64,000 nt of DNA, taken from contig CM070572.1 of NCBI GenBank assembly GCA_036346355.1, positions 45,669,944 through 45,733,943 of the forward strand. Direction: 5' to 3'. Position 1 is the first letter of the stretch, and every line of letters begins with the position of its first letter. The notes under the pieces were generated by a model. It worked only from the letters and a program-made list of their open reading frames with translations. It ran no database searches and was not told the origin of the DNA. Origin of the DNA: Rhipidocladum racemiflorum. Taxonomy: Eukaryota; Streptophyta; Magnoliopsida; Poales; Poaceae. Made by a program: the position numbers and the translations under genes. Shown in pieces: positions 1 through 10,802 of the stretch.

Positions 1-2065
1 TCCTCCAACTGCTTCTTCAACTCGTCTTGAAAAGGACGAGCCAAGCGGTATGGAGAGATAGAAATAGGTCGAGTGCTAGGAACAAGATCAATACGAAACT
101 CCACATTCCTCACGGGAGGTAGACCAGGCAACTCATCAGGGAACACATCAACAAACTCCTTCACTACAGAAATCTCCTCAATGGAAACTGAAGAAGATGG
201 CTTCTCAGACAAGGTCATGAGGAAACCCAATTGCCTCAAACGGCGACCAGAAAATAGACTAGACAAAGCAAAGACGGAACTGGAAGGTATACCGCCCTGA
301 AAGGTCAACTCTACCCCTAACGGGGCCTGCAAGGTAACCGTCCTCCAAAAGCAACAGATCTTGGCATGGTACTGATGCAACCAGTCCATGCCCAAAATGA
401 CATCAAAAAGAGCCAACTGGATCACCATAAGATTGGCAAACAAAAACCTCATCATCAATGGCAATGGTGCAACCCTGGCAAACCAAAGAGCTAGCAATCA
501 AACCCCCAGGAGAACTGACTAACACGGACTCAGAAATCCGCTGAACTCCCAGCTTAGCTCTACTAGCAAACTCAGACGACACAAAGGAATAGGATGCTCC
601 GGAATCAAACAAAACATAGGCATCAACGGAATCCACGAGCAGAGTACCTGAAACCACCTCTGGATGCCCCGGCTGACTCGGCGGTTGGCAAAGCGTACAC
701 TCCTGGTGGCGCCGGGACAGTAGGAGCCCTGACTCCCGGCTGATGCCCCAACAGAGCTGGGGGCGGAGGAGGCAACTGCGGAGGAGCAGACGGCTGCGGG
801 CACCAGTAAGCCGCTGGTGGCTCCCACGCAAAGGACGGCTTAGGAGCAGGAGCAGCCATCATGTGCACCGATCCTCTGGAAGACGCCGCTGGAATGGGAG
901 GAGAAGGCACCGTCTCCCACTTGATGATGCTACCGGGATTCATCCGGCAGACTCGTCCCATGTGGCCGGGCTTGCCACAGTGGTTGCAACTCCCGGTCCA
1001 ACCACACTCTGAAGCACGGTGCTCACCACCGCACTTGAAGCACATCATGCCCTGCCCGGGCACAGGACGAACAGCTCCACGAGAGGAACACGACTGGGGC
1101 GGCCTCATCTTAGCCCCTGAGGAGGAGCCCTGTCCTCCCTTGAACTTCTTGAAGATGGGTCGCTGAGAAGACCCACCTCCTCCACCAAAGGTCCTCTTCT
1201 GGCCCCCTGGGCCACAGAACCTGAACCACCCGGGTTTTGCTTATCCCGGGAGAGCTCCAACTCGAGCTCCATGCCCTTCGCCTGCTCCACCACGGAGCAT
1301 AAGTCACGAGGGACAGTCGCCCCCATGACAACTCTGAACTCCTAATTGAGGCCCCTACGGAACCTCCTTGCCTTCTCCCGATCGTTTACCGCCACAGTAC
1401 GCACGGCGCACCATCTTTGTTGAACTCCACCTCATACTCTGCCACAGACCTCTTTCCCTGGGAAAGAGTCGTCAGAGTATGCTCCATCCGCTCAAGGAAA
1501 GACTCTGGATAGAACTTGGCTCGGAAGCGAGCCACAAAGTCCTCCTAGGTGACTGGACCAAGATCGGGGGCTCTAGCAGCCAGAACCCCCTCCCACCAGA
1601 TATTAGCTTGGCCCTTCAGCTGAAAAGCCACAAAGCGAGCCCTCTGAACCGAGGTCAACTCTAGGACCTCAAACTGCCTCTCCATGTACCGCAGCCAATC
1701 TGCGGATTGGATTGGCGTGCCCGCTCCGTCAAAAGTGTCAAGACGGAGGGACATCCACTCCCGGAGACTCATCCTCGGCTCACTCGCAGTGAGGCAACAA
1801 CTGGGGCCGCTGCAGGGGGAGGCACAACAGCAGGGGCTGCCCGCAACTGCTGGTGCAGCTCCTGAATCTCCCTCTGCAGAGCCTGAACTAAATCCTCATT
1901 GGCGACGGGTACCCCCACCCCTGACTGTGCCGCTGGAAGCTCCTCCTGAGCTGGCCCGCGAGCATTGAGCGAAACGCTACCCTCAGCAACCGACTCCGCC
2001 ACTCCATGAGAACCTTGCCCCTGGTCTCCACGGCCACGGCGACCACGGCCTCTACCCCTCGGCAT
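1..2065 (-). pseudogene. Ty3/gypsy retrotransposon gag, protease and start of reverse transcriptase (decayed)
   Basis: This is the 5' half of a gypsy gag-pol read right to left. The gag start is an Arg/Gly-rich MPRGRGRGRRGRG at 2065. A retrotransposon-gag core follows (around 1545-1772, with FVAFQLKGQANIWWEG). Then come two zinc knuckles (CFKC..H..C and CNHCGKPGHMGRVC, 947-1042), an aspartic protease with FDSGASYSF near 606, and the N-terminal edge of RT (VFPDELPGLPPV..., PISISPYRLARPF, positions 1-160). The window edge cuts off the rest of pol. The frame changes several times between 2065 and 400, and a TAG interrupts gag near 1545, so no functional polyprotein is possible from this copy. 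The order gag-PR-RT and the Met-type primer site fit Ty3/gypsy. A chromovirus (Tekay-like) placement is inferred from a pol tail seen in a related element at 30.7 kb. Confidence 0.88.
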
Positions 2066-2391
2066 GGTTGCTACACACAGACAACCATCCAATCACATAA
2101 CCATAAACACAACATCATATAATCAAGAACACATAGACATAATATTCGTTAAATAATCAAACGCAATGCAATGATGAACTAAAACCCCAACCTACTGTGC
2201 AACCAAGTGTGTCAAAAATTTAAATTAGTTATACCATTTTGGCAAGTTTTAAGGTTGCTATTCTATAACAAAATTTTAGTTAAGACCTAAGCCATGTTTC
2301 TAAGTTATTTCACAACAAATTTTAGTTGTACCCTATAGCATGATACTAAAATACACATTCCAAGGACCTACCACCTGGCTCTGATACCAAC
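2066..2391 (-). other. 5' untranslated leader of the coding alpha element
   Basis: This AT-rich, non-coding stretch lies between the gag start and the 5' LTR. About 200 bases next to the primer site are closely matched by the leaders of the two non-coding alpha elements (10600-10802 and 39560-39770). Shared blocks include AAGCCATGTTTCTAAGTTAT and the tract just before the primer site. This is the strip where dimerisation and packaging signals of LTR elements normally lie. That role is inference. Confidence 0.75.
2378..2389 (-). other. Primer binding site, initiator-Met type
   Basis: On the minus strand the sequence is TGGTATCAGAGC. It is the usual plant match to the 3' end of initiator tRNA-Met, two bases after the LTR end (TGTTACA, GT, then the site). 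It fixes element orientation as minus and marks 2392 as the LTR edge. Confidence 0.9.
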
Positions 2392-4972
2392 TGTAACACC
2401 CCGGCATTTAGTATGCCTGAATGCTACCAAATATAAGCTAAACAACATCTAAATACCACAATTAAACATAAATTCCAGCAAAGGCGCACATGCTAAAAAC
2501 CGAGATTTCGGCAGCATCTCCTTTGTTTTAACATGAATTGAAGGAGCAACACAGTTAAGCAATATAAGGCAATATGAGAGACAGCTAAAACAGCAATAAT
2601 TAAAGACTTAACGACAACATAAGTCTAATACCAAGCACTTAATGTCTCCAAGAGTCAAACGAACAATAAAACTCTCATATAGCAAAGCTAAACCTTAAAG
2701 CAATAAACATCACACGCAGTTTATTATCAAAGCTAATTGAATGTCTTGTGGAATCAAAAGGAGTGAAGCTACGTGTGGACGTGTGACTATTTCCTTTCCC
2801 CGCATGCCGATCTCATGGTACCTAAAACAACAAGAAAACACAAGCGTGAGTTCAAAAACTCAGCAAGCATATTGCAATGATACAATAAGAACAATTTCAT
2901 GGCAATAACGTCTCACATCATGTAAACCATCTCGTTCATATTCACATAACATTATCATCATCATTATGTATGAAAAGCGATGCTATGCTCATGTCTCCTT
3001 GGAAACTCATACCGGTATGGTTGAGTACACACCCGTCGGTGTGCACCCTCTCCCCCCTTCCATCCCGAAGATGGAGGGTGCCTACTCCTCGCTTCCGTTC
3101 ACCGTGGTGAATGGAATCACGATGTGGGACTTACTCATTGGCTCTCTGGATTAGTCATAACTTTCTCACCGACCTTCCCGGACTAGTTATGACTTTCTCA
3201 CAGCCCGGGCCATGTAACATGCCATGTATGCAAATATGCCATCATCATAATAAACTTGTATATTTAACACATGGCATCATAGCATACTCATCATATCATA
3301 GGAAATCATTAAAGCATGGCAAGTGATCATGTCATATAATCAAGTTCATCTAGTCTCCACTAGCAATCCTATAAACCGCTATTCATTACAATACACTTGC
3401 CTCAACCACGGGCGACAGATTGGCGAGAAGTAGAAGGCACTCCCGGTGTCACACCACCTGCACATAGGTACCACACACTCACAATCATGCCCACAAAACA
3501 GTACGCAAACCCTCATCTACCCCGACATTGCCAACTACTCGCAATAACCAAAAACAGAGGTTCTGTCCCGTCGGGACAGCAGCCTTCCAAAAGGCATAAC
3601 TTGAGTTCTGGTACTCCGAATCAATTAAACGAGTACATCCTCGCGTAGCTTAGGAAATTTCCCAACTTTTTCTAGGTATATGGAAAGACTGATTCGGACT
3701 CTAAAGTTGTTTAATCTACAGATTACCGTGATCTGTTCCAATCGCGTTACAGATTTTAACACGCTCGGTAAAACAGTCATAACTTTCAAACGACTGATCG
3801 GAATTTAACTTTATTTATGTCCACTGAAATATAATGAAATTATCTACAACTTCTTCAACATCCGTACGACCATATTCCAATTCTAAATTGGCGAAAACGT
3901 GAACCCTAGGTCGACTGCTCATGCTGTCCCAAAACAGAAACGTGCCAACATCTAGATCTAATCCAATCTACTTGATTCCAGCAACACCAATTGATCTAAA
4001 AACTTTATAAACACCCTTAGAACAGTACCTAAACCAATCCCAAGGATTCCCATGGCCATACCTTTGCCCAATGCACGAAAACTGATTGGATCTCCACCCG
4101 ATTCGCCCCTCGCTCCTCGCTCCTCGCTCCTCGCTTCCAATGGAGGGATCCTCGAGGTGCAGGGGTGGGGAGGCCACCCTAGGGCAGAAAGGGGGTGGAG
4201 GAGAGGTGGTGGAGAGGTGGGGAGGCAAGGGAGCAAGGGAGGTGGGGCGCACGGCCAAGGGGGAGAGGGGGAGGGAGGTGGTGCGGCTAGGGCACCAAGG
4301 GAGGTGGGGGCGCACAATGGGGGGTGGGGTGCACCAAGGGCAGGGGGAAGGCCCTTTTACCAGCCCCCACACCCAATCCTAGTCCTAAATGGATTCCCAC
4401 TCCATCCCACCAAAGCCCACAACTCCCACTTTTAGGCCCAAACTCCCCCGGGAAGGCCAAAAACCCCGGAAACGGCCCGGAAACACTGTTAACCTCCATA
4501 CCCTATGGTTTTAACCTTAATTCCACATTTCATAATGTTTTTGAGCTCAACATTCACTCTTTATAAGGTTACGACACTCCGTGGTATAACAGCAAGGGGG
4601 TGGAGGAGAGGTGGTGGAGAGGTGGAGAGGCAAGGGTGCAAGGAGGCAATGGGGGGTGGGGGCGCACGGCCAAGGAGGGGAGGTGGGGGAGGCTTAGGGC
4701 ACAAGGGGTGGTGGAGGGGTGCCCAAGATGGTGGTGGGGGCGCACAAGGGCAGGGGGAGCCCCCTTTAACCAGCCCAAATAAGAGTCCCTCTCCTACATG
4801 GACTCATACTCCATCCCAACAAAGCCCACAACCCTTTCCCCTAGGCCCAAAACTCCCCGGAAAGGCCCAAACTACCGGAAACGGCCCGGAAACGCTATTA
4901 ACCTCCATGCCCTATGGTTTTAACCTTAATTCCACATCTCATAATGTTTTTGACCTCATCACGCACCATTTA
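2392..4972 (-). mobile_element. Alpha LTR A (5' LTR of the coding gypsy element), first segment
   Basis: On the plus strand it starts TGTAACACCCCGGC, directly after the primer site. It carries the alpha landmarks in order: the palindrome CATACCGGTATG, the GGGTGGAGGAGAGGTGG-type purine-rich tract, and the terminal block ending near ACGACACTCCGTGG. The LTR is interrupted at 4972 by a complete non-coding alpha element. It resumes at 12506 and ends GTGTCACA at 12632. It is longer than its relatives because its purine-rich end region is duplicated in tandem. Confidence 0.85.
4191..4972. repeat. Direct duplication of about 405 bp inside LTR A
   Basis: The block beginning GGGGGTGGAGGAGAGGTGG at 4191 restarts at 4596, and the two copies run in parallel through the CCCGGAAACG and TATGGTTTTAACC blocks. 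The first copy ends in the LTR-terminal TTACGACACTCCGTGGT. Other alpha LTRs in the window have one copy of this block. Confidence 0.75.
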
Positions 4973-6709
4973 TGTAACACCCCGGCATTTAATATGCCTG
5001 AATGCTACCAAAAACAAGCTAAACAACATCTAAATACCACATTTAACATAAAATTCCGGCAAAGGTACATAGGCTAAAAACCGATATTTCGGCAGCATCT
5101 CCTTTGTTTTTCCATGAATTAACACAATATCAATATCATGGCAAGATATATCATAGCACACGACATCTAAAACAGCAATAAATAGAGTCTTAACGACAAT
5201 ATAAGACTAACATCAAGCACTTAATGTCTCCAAGTGTCAAAAGAACAAATAAGCTCTCAAATAGTAAATCTAAACACTAAAGCAATGATCATCACACGCA
5301 ATTTATTATCAAACTAATAGAATGACTTGTGGAATCATTAAGGTGAAGCTACGTGTGGGCGTGTGACTATTTCCCTTCCCCGCATGTCGATCTCAAAGTA
5401 CCTAAAAAAACAACATAAAACACAAGCGTGAGTTCGAAACTCAGCAAGTATATTGTAATGGACAACAAGAACAATATCATGGCAATAACATCACCCATCA
5501 TGTATATCATCTCATTCATGAAAACTTAACAAAGATCATCATCATTATGTATGCAATGTAATGCAATGCTCATGTCTCCTTGGAAACTCATACCGGTATG
5601 GTTGAGTACACACCCGTCGGTGTGCACCCTCTCCCCCCTTCCATCCCGAAGATGGAGGGTGCCTACTCCTCGCTTCCGTTCACCACGGTGAATGGAATCA
5701 CGATGTAGGACTTACTCATTGGCTTTCCGGATTAGTCATAACTTTCTCACCGACCTTCCCGGACTAGTTATGACTTTCTCACCGCCCGAGCCATGTAACA
5801 TGTCATGTATGCAAATATGCCATCATCATCATAAACTTGTATATTTAACACATGGCATCATAGCATAGTCATCATATCATAGGAAAACATTAAAGCATGG
5901 CAATTGATCATATCATGAAATCCATCTTTCATCTAGTCTCAACAAGCAACATAACATTCGTTATTCATTACAACACACTTGCCTCAACCACGGGCAACGG
6001 AAAGGCGGGAAGTAGAAGGCACTCCCGGGGTCGCACCACCTTTTCCCGATGAACGAAAACTCCAATCGATCTCCTCGCGGATCGCTCCTCGCTCCACGCT
6101 CCTCGCTCCTCGCTCCACGCTCCTCGCTCCTCGCTCCTCGCTCCACGCTCCACGCTCCTCGCTCCACGGGATGATTCCACGAGGTGCAGGGGTGGGGTGG
6201 CCACCCTAGGGCAGCAAGGGGTGGAGGAGAGGTGGTGGAGAGGTGGGGAGCAAAGGGGCAAGGGAGGGGAGGCGACGGCCATGGGAGGAGGGCGGCGGCT
6301 AGGGCAAGGGCAAGTGGGGGGAAGGGCGCACAAGGGGCAGGGGTGAACGCCCAAGGGCTGGTGGGGAGCCCTTTTACCAGCCCCCACACCCAATCCTAGT
6401 CCGTTACGGAGACCTACTCCATCCCACCAAAGCCCACTTAAGGCCCAAACTCGCCCGGGAAGGCCCAAAACCCCGAAAACGGCCCGGAAACGGCCCGGAA
6501 ACGTTATTAGCCTCCATACCTTATGGTTTTAACCTGCCATACCATATTTCATAAAGTTTTTGACCTTAACATGCACCATTTAAAAGGTTACGACACACCG
6601 TGGTGACACATCACTTCAAACAGCCCAAAAACGCGAGTAAACCTCAAGCCGAAAGGTTTTATTCTCTAATTTCACATTCTATAATGTCACACCATACCGT
6701 AGTGTCACA
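4973..6709 (-). mobile_element. Alpha LTR B (3' LTR of the non-autonomous element)
   Basis: It is 1737 bp, TGTAACACC to GTGTCACA on the plus strand. It is followed at once by a pyrimidine run that reads as a polypurine tract on the minus strand, so it is the 3' LTR. Relative to LTRs such as E and N it lacks part of the middle: after the 'tcaaccacgg gcaacgg' block it passes directly to the Cys-Thr-Cys-rich 7-bp repeat. Confidence 0.9.
6083..6166. repeat. 7-bp tandem repeat, 12 units, in LTR B
   Basis: There are twelve head-to-tail units of CGCTCCT or CGCTCCA. The same array has eight units in the partner LTR (11911-11966) and fewer in the other alpha LTRs. Confidence 0.9.
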
Positions 6710-6745
6710 TTCTTCCCCCCTTCAACAGGATTCGACCTCGAATCC
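6710..6745 (-). other. Polypurine tract and adjacent palindrome
   Basis: On the minus strand, GGGGGGAAGAA runs up to the 3' LTR. This is the expected primer for plus-strand DNA synthesis. Next to it is GGATTCGACCTCGAATCC (6728-6745), an 8-bp perfect stem with a CC centre. The same pair of elements occurs in the second non-coding element at 30666-30701. Confidence 0.8.
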
Positions 6746-9700
6746 GAAGGACGCCATAATCAACAACAAAGTCCCCAAGGGACAAAAGGCTTCTCTGCAG
6801 CTCAAAACATTCACACAACGACTAAAACCGGAACAAACAACAAACGAGTTCCCAAAACCAACACATAGAGAAAAAGTGTTGATCTAGCTCAACTAAGGGC
6901 AACCCATCACAAATCGACCTTCACTTCAATTCCCCAACAGAATCTGCGTTTCAACCACCAAGGGCTCCATCAACCCAAAACGCTTGAATCCTCACGGCAA
7001 ACACTTCATACTTCTATCACAACCACCCTGACTACCATACTCCATTAAACTCAACATGACATAATCAAAGGAAGTCACAATTCCTTTAACGACCTCTCTT
7101 CATTCCCGAAAGTTTCCATCGAGGGGAATAACTCATTAAGGCACATTAGCCCTTCCGATACACGATCATACTAACATTTTATTCCATCCTTTCCCAGGCA
7201 AGACTCAAACCCAAAAACAACTAGTGAAGACAACTGCTCACGGCAGGGCAATTATCACCGATCTACCGTCAACTTCACTTCCACCCATCGCTACTCTTAG
7301 TAAAGGTTAAACCCATACATCATCAACCTCCATCACAAACCACCCTTATACCACTAAGGTTCGACACCTAGCCCAAGCTAGGATCGACAACCTTACCAAA
7401 CCACAATTGGTTCCTTTCTTAAGAGGGTCTCACCCTCACACAAAAACACTTAGCTATCAAGCCCAAGTGTACACACAACAACTCAAACCCAAAGCGTTAA
7501 CAACCATTTTGGAAAGAATTCGGCAACATCCAAGCCAAATCACAAAGGAAGCATAAATCCCCTACATCACAACCAACATACCAGAAATTGTTCATTGCTT
7601 CTTTTCATACTAGAAAGCAAGGGAAATCTCGTTTCATGACATAAATGCACACTCTTCATGAGCACTCCGGATTAGTCATATCTCCATATATGACTTTCTC
7701 ACCGACAGCTCAACGACTCTTTTATCATTTAACATGTAAAAAGCGATGTCATGTTTACTTTTCACCATTCATTCATCATGGAACAACGGTGCAGAATAGT
7801 CATTCACCAAATAACTTCTTCCTCGGTATCAAATGATTGAAATACCCATAACACTGACGGTTGCGCTAAATCATATAGACTATGACGGCAACATAATTAA
7901 CAGTAAGGCACCACATCAAATCAGAACCCACCAACGATAGATAGCTAAACTTTGCAAAACATCGCATTTTAACCAAGATCAACGTTTTGGAAAAGAACAT
8001 TGACTCCAAAGTTAGACATCTGCACAAACAACTGCCATAAATTTTATCAAAAGAGAGGGAAACTCAATCCCAAAAGAAAACTCTTCTCTAACCAAATTCA
8101 CTTATGAAACATTCATAAAAATCCAGACTTGTGAAACATCCGCACACCTGACACATTTTCCAAATGACTCCAACTCTAGCCAAACAGAGTTACACATCAA
8201 GGGCTTAACTCAAAAGTTTCCAACACAACCCTTTATGACCATTTGCTTCCTTTTAAAATTAATTTCAAAGATAAATCAGTGCGAACGCGAAAGGGCTCGA
8301 TCCACTCAAAAACTTTTGGATGTAAACTCAAACTCACAACACGAACTAAACAAATTCGCCAAAACCAAAGGTCGACACCAACCACTACGAGTTTTGGGGA
8401 AACTCTGAAACTCAACATAAGGAACACCTCAACCGAAAGCATTCAACCGAGATGGCAAACAACCAAACCAGTTTCAAAGGTTTTTAGACAACAGCTCAGC
8501 ATGAAAGGAACCATCTCTAGTACTCCACTACGCTTTCCATTAAAGACTTCAATAATCACTATTTACTATCTGAGGAGCCCCAACACAATTCAACCGAAAG
8601 TTTCACAACAAATTCTTCCTCTAGTTACCATTCCCAACATTTCTTAATAAGGGTTTATGATGCTTATCAAAAGGCACCCAACCAAGACTATAATGACATG
8701 ATCCCCACGGATCACCGAATCATAATACATCTTATTCTAAATTTGAAACATAGTACTTCCACAAATCTTTCAAAGCAAGATCAACATATAAATTTCATAC
8801 CTCCTATCTATTCACGTCTCGACAACCGAACCTTATTCGGTTAAACAACGACTTCAACATGTAAATATTATCTCTACAAGACAAAGTTCATAGCTAGGAT
8901 TCCAAGGCATACATTCATTAAGGATAAAACTCTACATCAGGTTAATTATCCATGGTTCACTCCATCACCACAGGTTACAATACCCTCCATTTAATCAATG
9001 GTTTCCAACAAGTATTCTACACAACTACCACCACTTACTAAGTCATCAATATCAAAAATTTGATTATCATCAATCAACACATTGCTTTTAGCTATCCTAT
9101 ACATAGGTGATAACCAAATTACCACCACACAACATACTCCAACTATTTAAAATAGATTGAATACTAGTATTAACACTGCCCTTAACAACATCATTAAGAA
9201 TAAGTATTATGTCTTCTCAATTGATATTAATACTAGCATTGAAGGGACACAACTGCATACTTCCAAATATACTAATGGTTTGCGACAACATAAATAGAAA
9301 CTCTAATCAATTTCCAAATTAAAGTCACTAGTCAACACGATTAAATCTCTCTATTAATCCATTAGATTAGAACATCTTTAGACAACCAGCAAAGTTTCTT
9401 TAACAATATCGGCAGTCTACATCATCTTAATGTTTTAACTATGCATCCGGGTTTAAAACTTTTAAACATGATCGGGGGTCATAAGTACTTTTATGACAAA
9501 GCAACAGATTCCAAGCATGTACATTAACGCATTCAATCAATCTCGCTAAGAGTAAACTACAACACTAGTAGTCTATTTATTCACAAGCTAGAGATATTAA
9601 TCACATTGTTACCTACTACATAACATGCTTAAACATCAATTCTTACTAGGGACAAACAATTTTGAGTCAAAAGACTACTTTCTTTGTTTGCAACATTTTA

Positions 9701-10788
9701 GTTTTAAAACTCACCCCAAATTCATAAGGAAACTTGACTCTCAAAATTGCAATGAGACAAACCCAAACTTGGTCATGCAAAGGAATTCTCCAAAACACGT
9801 TTCAATCTCCAAGACTCCCCTTTGGAGGGATCCAACCGATCAAATAAACCTTTGCAAATAAAACCTTAGCACCAAACCCCAATCTTTCACGAAACAAGAA
9901 GGGTTTTTTCAAAGATGATTTCTTAAACCAAGTAAAATAACGAAATCAAACACCACGTACTACTACAAAGCCACGTAACTTCAGCCCAGCGGCCAGTGTC
10001 GGCACAACTCCATAATAACTCCTTTAACCTCAGAGAAAGACAAACACAGGGATAAATTGAATGCTTGTTCCCCATAATGCAATCAACAGGCATCAAAACT
10101 GGAAAGGCGCCCAAAAGAAGCTCAACACTAGTCTCCTCTTCTTCGTCTTCAACCAAGGAAGACAAAACCACACACCGCATACGGAACGATCCGCGAAAAC
10201 CCAACACTTTTCATTTGATTCAAATCTACTATAGCCAAGAAAAGCAAAGAACACCGACCGTCAGAACGGCAAAGAACATACGAAGGAAACCACCATTAAC
10301 TCTTCTATTTGACTCCAGTCAACTACCCGATCAACGACAGAAAGGATAAGCACTCTTCTCCTACAGGGGTCAATAGTTCTTCGGTGGTGGCGCTAACCGG
10401 CCACACCGTCAAACCTCACCCTTACTATGAAATAAGAGAAGTGGCCGAAATCCTTCGGCACCAAAACCCCACTTTTACCACCACAACAGGAATAATTCAA
10501 TCATTTATCTCATAGACATAGCAACGTACTATATCAAATATAGCATTTAGCAACAAGGCTTAAATACAACATTTAAGCGTAAACAACGATACCCATACCC
10601 TTCCTGCTGTGCATCCATGTGTGTCAAATTTTAGATTAGTTATACCACTTTTGCAAGTTTTAATGTTGCTATCCTATGACAAAATTTTATTAAAAACCTA
10701 AGCCATGTTTCTAAGTTATTCCACATCACATTTTAGTTGTACCCTATAGCATGACACTAAAAATACACATTCCAAGGACCTTCAGCCC

Positions 10789-10800
10789 GCTCTGATACCA
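10789..10800 (-). other. Primer binding site, initiator-Met type
   Basis: The minus-strand sequence is TGGTATCAGAGC, two bases from the LTR edge, identical to the site of the coding element at 2378-2389. Confidence 0.9.
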
Positions 10801-10802
10801 AC

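Larger units (their letters stand above)
6710..10802 (-). mobile_element. Interior of the non-autonomous alpha element, non-coding
   Basis: This is 4.1 kb of AT-rich sequence with no gag, protease, RT, RNase H or integrase motif in any frame. The longest frames are short and not conserved in the sister element. It aligns by eye with the interior of the element at 28824-42003: the blocks near 7510, 7680, 7860, 8670, 9140 and 10100 have counterparts near 31750, 31930, 32110, 32920, 33370 and 36680. The block at 7660-7720 carries ATATGACTTTCTCACCGAC, a motif that also occurs in every full alpha LTR. Confidence 0.8.

Noticed and set aside
4052..5077. Gly/Arg-rich open frames up to 190 codons
   Set aside because: They translate the purine-rich tract of alpha LTRs. 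Equivalent frames appear in every copy with frameshifts between copies.
6083..6166. Regular short repeats that could suggest a CRISPR-like array
   Set aside because: The units are 7 bp with no spacers, in a plant LTR. It is a simple tandem repeat.
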